From: JAOPZW01 sp963707695
GTDB taxonomy: Bacteria; Actinomycetota; Thermoleophilia; Solirubrobacterales; Solirubrobacteraceae
Direction: 5' to 3'
Length of the DNA: 64,000 bases
NCBI GenBank assembly: GCA_963707695.1
Contig: CAVPQY010000004.1
Coordinates: forward strand, 744,001-808,000
Shown: positions 16,491 to 26,970 of the stretch, piece by piece
How positions within the stretch are numbered: the stretch's first letter is position 1
Layout of the letters: each line of letters begins with the position of its first letter
Made by a program: the position numbers and the translations under genes
The notes under the pieces: model-generated
Seen by the model: only the letters and a program-made list of their open reading frames with translations
Told to the model about the DNA's origin: nothing
The model's database searches: none

Positions 16491-17329
16491 GACGTCAGCA
16501 GCAGGGCGCACCAGCCGGGCGTCGCCCGGCGGGTGCGCTCGCGCAGCCCCTGGTGGCTCGCGAACGCGGCGGCGACCTCGTCGCCCTCCTCGGGCAGCAG
16601 CCCGGAGGCGACGAGGTGCCGCGGCACCTCGCCGCCCGCGAAGCCGTCGCGGGCGACGCGCAGCAGGAGCGGGCGCAGCAGGTTGGCCAGGACGAGCGGC
16701 GCGCCCGGGACCGGCCCGTCGCGGACGAGGTCGTGACGGCGCACCCGCACCTCGACGCCGTTGACCGCGGCGTTGGCCTCGGTCGCGGCGACCGCCTCGC
16801 GGTCGTGGTCGACGCCCAGGACGGGCGCGAAGCCGAGCTTCGCCGCCGCGATGCCGAGGACCCCCGAGCCGCAGCCCACGTCGACGCACGCGCCGCCGGG
16901 CGGCAGCGTCGCCAGCAGCTCGAGCGACAGGCGCGTCGTGTCGTGCGCCCCCGTGCCGAAGGCCTGCCCGGGGTCGACGACGAGCTCGAGGGCGTCCCCG
17001 CCGGCCGCCGGCGGATGCCAGGGCGCGCGGAGGTGCAGCCGCGGAGCGCCGGCGCGGCCGGCGGGGATCGTCACGGGCCGGTGGAACTGCTTCCAGCGCT
17101 CGTGCCAGTCGTCGGCCACCTCCTCCGTGACCACCTCGACGAGCGCCTCCCCCGCCGCGGCGCGCACGTCGGGCAGCTCGGGCAGCTCCCCGGGCGCGCC
17201 GTAGACGGCGTACTCGACGACGTCGCCGGGCAGGTCGCGCTCCTCGACGCCCGACGGGGCGAGCGGCAGCAGCTCGGCCAGGGCCACCTCGGCGTCCGCG
17301 CGGCGCACGCGGACGGCCAGGCGGATCAC
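16487..17329 (-). CDS. prmA: Ribosomal protein L11 methyltransferase
   Basis: SAM-dependent methyltransferase that trimethylates L11. 280 residues; the substrate-binding N-terminal third is followed by DPGQAFGTGAHDTTRLSLELL, the most diagnostic PrmA segment, then VDVGCGSGVLGIAAAKLG (SAM motif I) and VLANLL (motif IV). GTG start 2 bp after the dnaJ stop; hrcA-dnaJ-prmA form an operon, as in many Gram-positive bacteria. Confidence 0.92.
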   Translation of the reverse strand: MIRLAVRVRRADAEVALAELLPLAPSGVEERDLPGDVVEYAVYGAPGELPELPDVRAAAGEALVEVVTEEVADDWHERWKQFHRPVTIPAGRAGAPRLHLRAPWHPPAAGGDALELVVDPGQAFGTGAHDTTRLSLELLATLPPGGACVDVGCGSGVLGIAAAKLGFAPVLGVDHDREAVAATEANAAVNGVEVRVRRHDLVRDGPVPGAPLVLANLLRPLLLRVARDGFAGGEVPRHLVASGLLPEEGDEVAAAFASHQGLRERTRRATPGWCALLLTS

Positions 17330-17331
17330 GC

Positions 17332-18480
17332 TCAGCCGCGGCCGCGGCCGCCGAGCAGGCGGCGCAGCTTCGACCCGAGCGAGCCGTCCTCGCGCAGGTT
17401 GCGCTCGTCCAGCGAGTCGGCGAGCCGGCGCAGGAGGTCCTTCTGGTCCCCCGACAGGTGGCGCGGGATCACGACGTTCACGACGACCTGCAGGTCGCCG
17501 CGCCGGGGTGGGCGGGCCCGGTTCCGCAGCCCGGGCATGCCGCGGCCGCGCAGCGTGAGGACCTCGCCGGGCTGCGTGCCCTCGCCGACCTCGACCTCGG
17601 CGGGGCCGTCCAGGGTCGGGACCTCGAGCGTCGCGCCCAGCGCCGCCATGGGCGCGGGGACGTCGAGGACGGTCACGAGGTCGTCGCCGTCGCGCAGGAA
17701 GCGCTCGTCCTCCTGGACCGAGACGAGGACGTAGAGGTCACCGGGCGGCCCACCGCGCTCGCCGGCGTGGCCGCGGCCGGCGAGGCGGATGCGCTGGCCG
17801 TCGGCGATGCCGGCCGGCACGTCGACCGCGAGGTGCCGGCGCCGGACCTCGCGACCGCGGCCCTCGCAGCGCTCGCAAGGCACCTTGGCGACCTTGCCGT
17901 CGCCGCCGCACACGTCGCAGGCGACCTGGCGGACGACCTGCCCGAACGGCGACCGCGAGACCGCCTGGAGCATGCCGTTGCCGCCGCAGCGCGGGCAGGT
18001 CTCGATCGGCGTGCCGGGCTCCGCCCCGTTGCCGTGGCAGTGCTCGCAGGTGTCGATCGCCTCGAAGGACAGGTCGACCGATGCGCCCGTGGCGGCCTGC
18101 GCGAGCGTCACCTCGGCCGCCACGGCGACGTCGCCGCCCTGGACCGGGCCGGTCCGCGAGCCGCCGCCGAAGCCGCCCCCGAAGAACGCGTCGAAGAGGT
18201 CGCTGATCGACCCGAAGCCCTCGAAGTTCGGGCCCATCCCGCCCGTGCGCAGCCCCTCGTGGCCGTAGCGGTCGTAGACCGAGCGGCGCTCGGAGTCCGA
18301 GAGGATCTCGTAGGCCTCGGCGGCCTCCTTGAACTTCTCCTCCGCGTCGGGGTCGTGGCTGTTGACGTCCGGATGCAGCTCGCGCGCCAGGCGCCGGAAG
18401 GCCTTCTTGATCGTCTGGTCGTCGGCGTCGCGGGCGACGCCCAGGACCTCGTAGGGGTCGCGCTGTCCGGTGCTCGCCAT
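17332..18480 (-). CDS. dnaJ: Chaperone DnaJ
   Basis: Full-length type I J protein, 382 residues. J domain at 8-75 with the HPD triad (ELHPDVN), a Gly/Phe-rich linker (FFGGGFGGGS), four zinc-finger CxxCxGxG repeats (CEHCHGNG, CPRCGGNG, CDVCGGDG, CERCEGRG), and C-terminal substrate-binding domains. Partner of DnaK, which is not in this window. Starts with ATG 2 bp after the hrcA stop. Confidence 0.96.
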   Translation of the reverse strand: MASTGQRDPYEVLGVARDADDQTIKKAFRRLARELHPDVNSHDPDAEEKFKEAAEAYEILSDSERRSVYDRYGHEGLRTGGMGPNFEGFGSISDLFDAFFGGGFGGGSRTGPVQGGDVAVAAEVTLAQAATGASVDLSFEAIDTCEHCHGNGAEPGTPIETCPRCGGNGMLQAVSRSPFGQVVRQVACDVCGGDGKVAKVPCERCEGRGREVRRRHLAVDVPAGIADGQRIRLAGRGHAGERGGPPGDLYVLVSVQEDERFLRDGDDLVTVLDVPAPMAALGATLEVPTLDGPAEVEVGEGTQPGEVLTLRGRGMPGLRNRARPPRRGDLQVVVNVVIPRHLSGDQKDLLRRLADSLDERNLREDGSLGSKLRRLLGGRGRG

Positions 18481-18482
18481 CG

Positions 18483-19499
18483 TCAGCCCTCGTAGACGTC
18501 GCCGATGAAGCGCGACAGCTCGTCGGCGGCGGCGCGCACCGTCCGGATGACGACGGGGTAGTCCATCCGCCGCGGGCCGACCACGGACACCGTGCCGAGC
18601 TTGCGGGCGGGCAGGCCGTAGCCCGCCGCGACGAGGGCCAGCGACCGCAGCGCGGGCAGCTCGTTCTCGGTGCCGATGCGGACGAGCACGTCGCGCTCGC
18701 CCAGGGCGGCGCGCAGGACGCCGAGGATGGCGACGCGGCGCTCGAGCTCGCCCATGAGGTCGTTGATCTGCGTGAGGTCCTGGACGCGGTGCTCCCCGAG
18801 CAGGCGGCCGGCGCCGCCGACGTACAGGCCCTCCTCGGCCGTGTCGGCCAGCTCGGTGAAGGCGGGGGCGATGGCCTCCAGGAACCGCTGCTCGGTCGCC
18901 CCCAGCGACGGGTCGGCGAGCCGCGTGTGGAGCATGCGGGAGCCCAGGCCCAGGCCGGTCAGGCGCTCGTTGAGGTAGGCCGCGGCCCAGGTCACGACCC
19001 CCGGGTCGACGGGCGCGTCGAAGGGCAGGACGCGCTTCGCGACGCCGCCCGTGGACGTGATCGTGACGACCATGAGCACCTGCGGCTGGAGCAGCAGGAC
19101 CTCGACGTGGCGGATCGTGGAGGTGTCGACCGGCGGGGCCGAGACGATCGCGAGGAGGTTCGTGACCTGCGAGAGCGTCTCCGTCGTCACGCGCATCGCC
19201 TCGTCGACCTCGCGGCGCATGAGCTCGAGCTTGACCGGGCGCACCGCCGGCGTGCGGTCGGGCAGCAGCCGGTCGACGTAGAACCGGTGGCCGGCGTCGG
19301 TCGGGATCCGGCCGGCGGACGTGTGCGGGTGCTCGAGCAGGCCCTGCTCCTCGAGGACGGCGAGCTCGTTGCGGATCGTCGACGGGCCGCAGTCGAGCCC
19401 GGGGTCGGCGGCGAGGGTCTTCGAGCCCACGGGCTGGCCGGTCGCGGCGTAGGCCTCGACGACCTTGCGCAGGACGATCTCCTGTCGCGGGGAGAGCAC
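18483..19499 (-). CDS. hrcA: Heat-inducible transcription repressor HrcA
   Basis: HrcA represses chaperone genes by binding CIRCE operators. 338 residues: N-terminal winged helix (SPRQEIVLRKVVEAYAATGQPVGSKTL, with STIRNELAVLEEQGLLEHPHTSAGRIPT), then the GAF-like inserted domain. GTG start, the only start ahead of the winged helix. No CIRCE sequence (TTAGCACTC-N9-GAGTGCTAA) is visible in the 77 bp upstream, so autoregulation is not supported here. Confidence 0.95.
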   Translation of the reverse strand: MLSPRQEIVLRKVVEAYAATGQPVGSKTLAADPGLDCGPSTIRNELAVLEEQGLLEHPHTSAGRIPTDAGHRFYVDRLLPDRTPAVRPVKLELMRREVDEAMRVTTETLSQVTNLLAIVSAPPVDTSTIRHVEVLLLQPQVLMVVTITSTGGVAKRVLPFDAPVDPGVVTWAAAYLNERLTGLGLGSRMLHTRLADPSLGATEQRFLEAIAPAFTELADTAEEGLYVGGAGRLLGEHRVQDLTQINDLMGELERRVAILGVLRAALGERDVLVRIGTENELPALRSLALVAAGYGLPARKLGTVSVVGPRRMDYPVVIRTVRAAADELSRFIGDVYEG

Positions 19500-19576
19500 C
19501 CCCCGAGTCTACGAAGCGGCCGGGCCGCGACCGCAGCCCGGCGGCCCGCATCGCGCCCGGCGGGGACCGCGGCGCG

Positions 19577-19972
19577 CTACGACGGCCGCAGCTCGGCCTC
19601 GGCGTTGCGGATGATCGCCGTGCCGCCCTGCTCGGCGACGGTGTGCACGACGGCCGTGCCGTCGGGCCGCACCTCCGCGACGGTGCCGGAGACCGTGACC
19701 TCCTGCTCGGGCCGGCCCATGCCGCGGAACTGCACGCTCAGGCGCGCCAGCGAGGCCGGGCCGCCGCCCGCCTCGGTCGCGGCCCGCGCGACCTGGGCCA
19801 TCGTCCACAGGCCGTGGAGGATCCGGCCTGGGAGGCCGACCTGGCGGGCGAACTCCTCGTCGATGTGGATGGGGTTGAAGTCGCCCGACGCGCCCGCGTA
19901 GCGGACGGTGAGGTAGCGGTCGGGCGTGACCTTGAGCTCGGGGAGCTCGGCGCCCTGCTGCAGGTCGGCCAT
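19577..19972 (-). CDS. MaoC-like hot-dog dehydratase (HadB-like)
   Basis: 131-residue single hot-dog protein. DFNPIHIDEEFARQVGLPGRILHG is the hydratase-2 motif carrying the catalytic Asp/His pair. It resembles HadB-type (3R)-hydroxyacyl dehydratase subunits. It sits 6 bp after its HadA-like partner on the same strand, so the two probably form a heterodimer acting on acyl thioesters. The nearby SDR may be the matching ketoacyl reductase (inference). Confidence 0.82.
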   Translation of the reverse strand: MADLQQGAELPELKVTPDRYLTVRYAGASGDFNPIHIDEEFARQVGLPGRILHGLWTMAQVARAATEAGGGPASLARLSVQFRGMGRPEQEVTVSGTVAEVRPDGTAVVHTVAEQGGTAIIRNAEAELRPS

Positions 19973-19978
19973 CGGTGC

Positions 19979-20419
19979 TCAGACCCCCCGGACGATGTTC
20001 GTCCACGTCCCGACCGCGACGGTCTCGCCGTCCTGCGCGGTCGAGGTGGACTCGAAGACGAAGAACCCGTTGCCGCCCCGCTCGCTGATGTCCTTGACCG
20101 TCGCGACGGTGACGACCTCGTCGCCGGCGACCACGGGCCGGCCCCAGCGGAACTCCTGGGCGCCGTGGACCATGCGGGCGAAGTCGATGCCGACCTCGGG
20201 GTCGAAGAGCCCCGGGGCGATCGCGGGGGCGCTGAAGACGACCGCGAACATCGGCGGCGCGACGACGTCGGCGAAGCCGGCCGCGCGCGCGGCCTCCGCG
20301 TCGAGGTGCAGCGGGTTCGTCTCCCCCACCGCGTGGGCGTACTCGCGGACCTTCTCGCGGCCCACGGCGTAGGTCACCGACGGGTAGCTCTTGCCGACGG
20401 CGGCGGTGCTGACGGGCAT
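19979..20419 (-). CDS. FAS1-like dehydratase domain protein (HadA/HadC-like)
   Basis: 146 residues; the N-terminal hot-dog domain family (FAS1_DH-like, formerly UPF0336) with YAHAVGETNPLHLDAEAAR, PPMFAVVFSAPAI and HGAQEFRWGRPVVAGD. Known HadA/HadC proteins lack the catalytic dyad and pair with HadB, encoded immediately downstream. ATG start. Substrate not known; it could serve fatty-acid elongation or degradation of branched acyl groups. Confidence 0.82.
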   Translation of the reverse strand: MPVSTAAVGKSYPSVTYAVGREKVREYAHAVGETNPLHLDAEAARAAGFADVVAPPMFAVVFSAPAIAPGLFDPEVGIDFARMVHGAQEFRWGRPVVAGDEVVTVATVKDISERGGNGFFVFESTSTAQDGETVAVGTWTNIVRGV

Positions 20420-20434
20420 GGCGGCGGACTCTAG

Positions 20435-20478
20435 TCCGCGCCGTGGGCGGGCGTCGTCCGCGCCGTGGGCGGGCGTCG
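20435..20478. repeat. Two tandem copies of a 22-bp unit
   Basis: A 22-bp sequence beginning TCCGCGCCGTGGGCGGGC (20435-20456) is repeated exactly at 20457-20478, in the 79-bp gap between the HadA-like gene and the SDR stop. It contains no start or stop of either gene. Probably a replication-slippage duplication. Confidence 0.8.
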
Positions 20479-20498
20479 TCCACCGCGCGGGCGCGCGC

Positions 20499-21287
20499 TC
20501 AGACGATGATCGCGACGGCGCCGCCGTCGACCGACCAGGCCGCGCCGGTGACGGTGCTGGCCCGCGCGCTGCAGAGGAAGACGACGACGTCGGCGACCTC
20601 GCCCGGCTCGGCGAAGCGGCCCAGCGGGACCTTGTCGCGCTGGGCCTGCAGGGCCTCCTCGCGGCTGGTGCCCCGGGCGGCGCCCGACTGGTCGGCCATG
20701 CCGCCCTCCCCGGTCCACAGCGACGACGCCACCGGCCCGGGCGTCACGGCGTTGACGAGCACGCCGCGGTGCGCCCAGGCATCGGCGAAGACGCGCGAGA
20801 GCGAGAGCTGCGCGGCCTTGCTGACGGAGTAGGCGGCGTTCGTGAGCGACGGCCGCTTGCCCGCGCTGGAGGCGACGTTCACGATGCGCCCGCCGCCGCG
20901 CGCGGCCATCCGCGGCGCGGCCGCGCGCATGAGGCGCATGGGCGCGAGGACGTGGAGCTCGTGCAGCGCGCGCCAGTCCCCGTCCGTCAGCGCGTCGAGG
21001 GGACGCACGAAGCTCGTCCCCGCGTTGTTGACGAGCACGTCGATGCCGCCCATCTGCTCCGCGCACGTGGCCACGATGCGCTCGTCGGCGTCGGGGTCGG
21101 TGATGTCGGCGGCGACGTAGTCGGCGCCGTCGCCGAGGTCCTGCGCGGCGGCCGCGAGCGGCGCCTCCTCGCGCCCGACGAGCAGCACCCGGGCGCCCTC
21201 GGCGACGAGCCGGCGGGCGCTCTCCAGGCCGATGCCGCGGCTCGCCCCCGTGACGACGCAGACCTTGTCCTGGAGTTCGAGGTCCAT
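20499..21287 (-). CDS. Short-chain dehydrogenase/reductase
   Basis: 262-residue classical SDR. NAD(P) site VTGASRGIGLE near residue 13, NNAG at about 90, catalytic Ser in VASSAG, and Tyr/Lys in YSVSKAA. The C-terminal VDGG is typical of FabG-like ketoreductases. ATG start matched to MDLELQDK. It is followed on the same strand, after 79 bp, by the HadA/HadB pair and may act in the same acyl pathway; substrate unknown. Confidence 0.85.
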   Translation of the reverse strand: MDLELQDKVCVVTGASRGIGLESARRLVAEGARVLLVGREEAPLAAAAQDLGDGADYVAADITDPDADERIVATCAEQMGGIDVLVNNAGTSFVRPLDALTDGDWRALHELHVLAPMRLMRAAAPRMAARGGGRIVNVASSAGKRPSLTNAAYSVSKAAQLSLSRVFADAWAHRGVLVNAVTPGPVASSLWTGEGGMADQSGAARGTSREEALQAQRDKVPLGRFAEPGEVADVVVFLCSARASTVTGAAWSVDGGAVAIIV

Positions 21288-21309
21288 CGCAGCGGGGAAG
21301 CTACCCGGC

Positions 21310-21984
21310 ATGCGCCCTGCCGCGGTTCGCCGGCGCGCCGTCGCCGCCCTCGCGGGGTCGCTGGCCGCTGCGGCCCTCGCGCTGGCCGCGCTGGGCGTCG
21401 CCGGCGGCCGCGGGCCGCTCGGGGCGCGCCCCGCACCGGACGGCGCGCGGGTCGCCCCGCCCCGGGCCGTCCGCCTGACGCACGTCGGCGGCGTCGTGGG
21501 CCTGCCCTCCGGGCCGGGCCAGCGGTACCCGCTGCGCCTGCCGCCCGGCTGGGGCCTCTCCGGGATCCCGGCGCCCGGCTGGGCCGAGCTCGCGCGCCGC
21601 GACGGCTGCTCGGCCGCGGCCGTGTCCGCGATGCACCTGCCGCGGACGGCGCCCGTGGGCACGCGCGCCGACCAGGCGCGGTCGCTGCTGTGGGAGATGG
21701 TCGGCCGCGAGGCGCGCCCGGGCGCGACGCTCACCGAGCGCGTGCTGCTCCCCGGCCCCCCGCGCCGCCACGCCGTCGTGGCCGCCGACCTGCACCGGAT
21801 GGTCGCGGTGCTGGCCCAGCGCCCGCCCGCGGACGAGGGGATGGGCACGCTCGTCCTCGTCGTCCAGGGCAGGCCCGGACCGTGGCCGCGGTGCGACCGC
21901 CGTCGCGTGCGCCTGGGCGCGGACGAGCTCGGACGGCTCGTGACGGGCTCGGCGGCGCGCGCCCTGCTCCGCGACGCCGTCTGA
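21310..21984 (+). CDS. Putative membrane-anchored or exported hypothetical protein
   Basis: 224 residues, not recognised. An Arg-rich start followed by an Ala/Leu-rich hydrophobic stretch (about residues 8-32) looks like a signal peptide or anchor. The rest is a single soluble domain with two cysteines in the outer half (GCSAAA, RCDRRR) that could form a disulfide. The ATG at 21310 is chosen because it begins the signal. Divergent from the SDR gene with 22 bp between starts. Confidence 0.6.
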   Translation: MRPAAVRRRAVAALAGSLAAAALALAALGVAGGRGPLGARPAPDGARVAPPRAVRLTHVGGVVGLPSGPGQRYPLRLPPGWGLSGIPAPGWAELARRDGCSAAAVSAMHLPRTAPVGTRADQARSLLWEMVGREARPGATLTERVLLPGPPRRHAVVAADLHRMVAVLAQRPPADEGMGTLVLVVQGRPGPWPRCDRRRVRLGADELGRLVTGSAARALLRDAV

Positions 21985-22032
21985 CGCCCGCAGCGACGTC
22001 CGGACCTCCTGGGACGACGCCTGAGTGGCTAT

Positions 22033-22063
22033 GCCGGGCCCGGCCCCTCGCCTCGGGCCCGGC
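22033..22063. terminator. Strong hairpin between convergent genes
   Basis: GCCGGGCCCG (22033-22042), an 11-base loop, then CGGGCCCGGC (22054-22063): a perfect 10-bp GC stem 48 bp after the exported-protein stop and 122 bp from the lepA stop. No T-run follows on either side. It is a candidate bidirectional terminator. The remaining intergenic sequence to 22185 is pyrimidine-rich and shows nothing else. Confidence 0.5.
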
Positions 22064-22185
22064 GCTAGCCGGTGCACCTCTCCCTCTCCCTCTCTCGCGG
22101 CGAGTGGTCTCTCCCTCCCCTCGCGCGGAGTCGCGGCATGGTGGCGGGGCCCCGCGCCGCTGTCAAGCCGGCACCCGGCGCGCCG

Positions 22186-23985
<1,800 letters not shown>

Positions 23986-23998
23986 GAGGGCCTGGCCC

Positions 23999-25426
23999 TC
24001 AGCTTAGGGTGGTCGCGTCCTCCGCCAGGGCGACCCCGTCGCGCCCGTGGGCCTTGACGTGGTAGAGGGCGCGGTCGGCCCGCTGCAGGAGCGCCGCGTC
24101 GGGCTCCCCCGGCTGCGGCAGGGCGACGCCCACCGACACGGTGACGCCCAGGCCGGCGCGCGCGACCGCCGCCCGCAGGCGGTCCCCCGCGGCCCGGGCC
24201 TGGTCGGCCGAGTCGACGGCGACGAGGGCCGCGAACTCGTCGCCGCCGACGCGGAAGAGGCGGTCGCCGCGACGCAGCGCGCCCTGCAGGGCGCGTGCGG
24301 CTGCGCGCAGGACGGCGTCGCCGTGGGCGTGCCCGCGGCTGTCGTTGAGCGCCTTGAAGCCGTCGAGGTCGGCCAGGAGGACGGCGGTCAGCGGCCGCCG
24401 GTGCGCCCCGGCCAGCGCGGCGTGGAAGGTCGCGTGGTGGCCCAGCCCGGTGAGCGGGTCGGTCTCCGCGCGGTGGCGCAGGGCCGTGGCGGTGGCGGCG
24501 GCCTGCAGCGACGCCGCGGCGTGCGCGGCGAGCAGCTCGAGCAGCTCGGCGTCGGCGCCCGCGGGCGCCGGGGCGCCCGCGTCGGCCAGGACGAGCAGGC
24601 CGGTCTGGACGCCGCCGTGGCGCAGCGCGACGACGACGAGGGTGCGGGCGCCCGCGGCGTGCAGCGCCGCGAGCGGGTCCGGGACGGCGGTGCCGGGGCG
24701 GCCGAGGGTCAGCGCGGCCGAGCCGGCGTGGACGACGGCGTCGCGCAGCGCGTCGAGCGCCGCCGGGGTCGCGGCCTCGGTCAGGCCCTCCCCCAGGGGC
24801 CCCGCCGACCAACGCGGCTCGAGGCCGCCGTCGCGCGTGCTCGTGGCCAGCAGCGCCGAGCGCAGCGGCGCGACGTCGAGGGCGGCGCGCAGGACGGCGG
24901 GGCCGATGCGCTCGGCGTCCTCCACCCCGGCCAGCGCCGCGGCGTGCCGCAGCAGCCGGCGGGCCGCGGCGTCGCGCGGCGCGCTGCCGCCGGGCCCGAG
25001 AGCCGTGAGGACCTCGCCGAGGCGCACCGCGGCCCGGCGCGCCTCGCGCAGGTCGGCCGGCGCGACGGGCGCCGGCCCCGCGACGACGAGGACGCCGGCC
25101 AGGTCGCCGTGGCACCGGACGGGCAGGGCGACCTCGGTGCCCGTCCCGTCGAGGACGGGGACGGCGGGGTGCTGCTCGACGACCTCCCGGGCGGTGCGCA
25201 GCGCGCGCCCGGCGACGCCGGCCGACGGCGCCAGGCCGTCGAGGACGCGCTGGATCCCGGCCACGGCCTGCAGCCGCAGCCGGCCGCCCTGCTCGAGGTA
25301 GGCGGCGGCCGCGGTCCAGCCGGGGCTCAGGCGCAGCCCGACGACGACCGCGCGGCAGGCGCTGGCCGCGTCGTCCCCTCCCTGGGCACGTGCGTCGGTG
25401 GCTCGGTCCATGGCTCGACTCGACAT
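23999..25426 (-). CDS. GAF-GGDEF diguanylate cyclase
   Basis: 475 residues: two GAF-like sensor segments (about 25-145 and 165-300), then a GGDEF domain (DPLTGLGHHATFHAALAG) with an intact GGDEF site and RxxD inhibitory site (RRGD) five residues before it. It should make c-di-GMP under feedback control. No membrane segment is visible. The first ATG has no strong ribosome-binding site; the in-frame ATG five codons later is an alternative. It is the only gene between lepA and the divergent rpsT. Confidence 0.87.
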   Translation of the reverse strand: MSSRAMDRATDARAQGGDDAASACRAVVVGLRLSPGWTAAAAYLEQGGRLRLQAVAGIQRVLDGLAPSAGVAGRALRTAREVVEQHPAVPVLDGTGTEVALPVRCHGDLAGVLVVAGPAPVAPADLREARRAAVRLGEVLTALGPGGSAPRDAAARRLLRHAAALAGVEDAERIGPAVLRAALDVAPLRSALLATSTRDGGLEPRWSAGPLGEGLTEAATPAALDALRDAVVHAGSAALTLGRPGTAVPDPLAALHAAGARTLVVVALRHGGVQTGLLVLADAGAPAPAGADAELLELLAAHAAASLQAAATATALRHRAETDPLTGLGHHATFHAALAGAHRRPLTAVLLADLDGFKALNDSRGHAHGDAVLRAAARALQGALRRGDRLFRVGGDEFAALVAVDSADQARAAGDRLRAAVARAGLGVTVSVGVALPQPGEPDAALLQRADRALYHVKAHGRDGVALAEDATTLS

Positions 25427-25529
25427 GGTCGCCGCTCGTCGCCATCTTCGTGCCGTTCGTGGACGGATGTCGGCCGTTCCGCTCGCCCGGCCGCCCGCGC
25501 GGGGCGATCGCTACACTCGCCGACGCCCC

Positions 25530-25799
25530 ATGGCCAACATCCACTCCCAGCAGAAGCGCATCCTCCGCTCCGAGCGCGAGCGCCTCGAGAACCGCCGCTA
25601 CACCTCGACGATCCGGACGTACTTCCGCCGGCTCGAGGCCGCGGTCACGAGCGGCGACGCCGAGGTCGCGACGGCCGAGTACGCCCAGCTGATCGCCACG
25701 ATCGACAAGGCCGTCAAGCGGGGCGCCCTCCACCGGAACACCGGCGCTCGCAAGAAGTCCCGCGCCGCGCGCGTGCTGCGCGGCGGCGAGCAGGCCTAG
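25530..25799 (+). CDS. rpsT: 30S ribosomal protein S20
   Basis: 89-residue basic protein starting MANIHSQQKRILRSERERL, with KAVKRGALHRNTGARKKSRAAR near the end, both family-typical; it binds 16S rRNA. A possible -10 box TACACT (25512-25517) ends 12 bp before the ATG, so the mRNA leader would be very short. A -35 box was not recognised. Its stop overlaps the stop of the convergent winged-helix gene by 4 bp. Confidence 0.96.
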   Translation: MANIHSQQKRILRSERERLENRRYTSTIRTYFRRLEAAVTSGDAEVATAEYAQLIATIDKAVKRGALHRNTGARKKSRAARVLRGGEQA

Positions 25800-26965
25800 C
25801 CCCCGTCCAGGAACCGCGCGACGCCGGCCGCCTCGCGGTCGAGCGCCCGCGCCACGCGGGTGCCGAGCGGCGCGAACGGCTCGAGCGCCACCTCCACCGC
25901 GCCGCCCCGCCGGCGCGCCGTCCACGTCCCCACCACCATGCCGTCATCGGTGGCCACGGCGCGCACCACGCCGCCGCCCGGATGCACCCGCCGCGCGTGC
26001 TCGGGCGCGACCGCATGGGCCCGGTCCCGCCAGTCCAGGAGCCAGGGGTCGAACGCGCCGAGCAGCCGCGGCGCGATGCGCGCGGGCGCTCGCGGCGCCG
26101 GCACCTCGGCGGGCGGATCCCCCGCCGCGCCCTCCTGGCCCGCCCGCGCCCGACGCAGGCCGGCGCGCGCGTCGCGCAGCGGCAGGCCCGACCAGGCGGC
26201 GAGGTCCTCGGCCGCGGCCGGGGCGTGGCCGCGCAGGTAGCGGCGCGCGAGCTCGGCCAGGGCCGCGTCGCGCTCACGGCCGGCCGGCGGCACGGGGTCG
26301 GTGCCGGCCGTCGTGGGTCCCGGCCGCGCGCGCGGTCGCGGCGCCGGCAGACCGCCGAGCCACTCGGCCGACAGGACGAACGCATGACCGGCCTCCGTGA
26401 CGGGCCCGAGGACGACGAGGCCGCGCAGGGCGGCGCGCAGCAGCACGTGCGGCACGGCCTGCCCCTCGACCGGGACGCCCGCACGGCGCAGGCGCTCCGT
26501 GAGCGCGGGCCTGGTCAACGGCCCCGACTCGCCCAGCGCCTCGACCACGACGGCGACGGCGCGGTCCGCGGTGGGACCGTCGAGCCCCTCCTGCGCCAGA
26601 CGCCGGCGGTTGGCGGCGAGCCGGCCGGGCGCGGTGAGCGCCAGCAGCCAGCCGGCGTCGTCGCGGTGGACGAGGTGCAGGGTGCCGCGGAGCAGCCAGG
26701 TCACGACGAGCGTGCCCTGCCGCAGCGCGGCGTCGACGTCGGCCGCCGTCCGCGCCGCGCCGCGGGCGCGGAGCGCGAGCCGGGCGGCACGCAGGTCCTG
26801 CGCCTGGACGGCGAGGAGGTGGCGGACAGCCGCAGCGGGCGCCGCCGGCACGCTCGGACCGGGCACCGCGTCCAGCAGCTGGGCGGCGGCGCGCGCCCGC
26901 CGCAGCTCGGTGACCGCACGGGCGCTCGGCGCGCTCGGGCCGGCACCTGCGGTCCGGCGGGGCAC
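25796..26965 (-). CDS. Winged-helix DNA-binding protein, AlkZ/YcaQ-like
   Basis: 389 residues. HLLAVQAQDLRAARLAL near the N-terminus contains the QxQ motif of the AlkZ-like (HTH_42) family. WLLRGTLHLV and GAFDPWLLDWRDR are other family landmarks. Characterised members are DNA glycosylases that remove bulky alkyl or crosslinked bases, so DNA repair is likely. The frame stays open far upstream into other genes, but similarity begins here. The GTG at 26965, 5 bp after the holA stop, is the best start. Confidence 0.8.
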   Translation of the reverse strand: MPRRTAGAGPSAPSARAVTELRRARAAAQLLDAVPGPSVPAAPAAAVRHLLAVQAQDLRAARLALRARGAARTAADVDAALRQGTLVVTWLLRGTLHLVHRDDAGWLLALTAPGRLAANRRRLAQEGLDGPTADRAVAVVVEALGESGPLTRPALTERLRRAGVPVEGQAVPHVLLRAALRGLVVLGPVTEAGHAFVLSAEWLGGLPAPRPRARPGPTTAGTDPVPPAGRERDAALAELARRYLRGHAPAAAEDLAAWSGLPLRDARAGLRRARAGQEGAAGDPPAEVPAPRAPARIAPRLLGAFDPWLLDWRDRAHAVAPEHARRVHPGGGVVRAVATDDGMVVGTWTARRRGGAVEVALEPFAPLGTRVARALDREAAGVARFLDGG

Positions 26966-26970
26966 CGGCC

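Noticed and set aside
19500..19576. Possible CIRCE operator before hrcA
   Set aside because: No TTAGCACTC-N9-GAGTGCTAA or near match could be found in the 77 bp upstream.
20435..20478. Tandem 22-bp repeat as a regulatory array
   Set aside because: Only two exact copies without dyad symmetry. Simple duplication explains it better.
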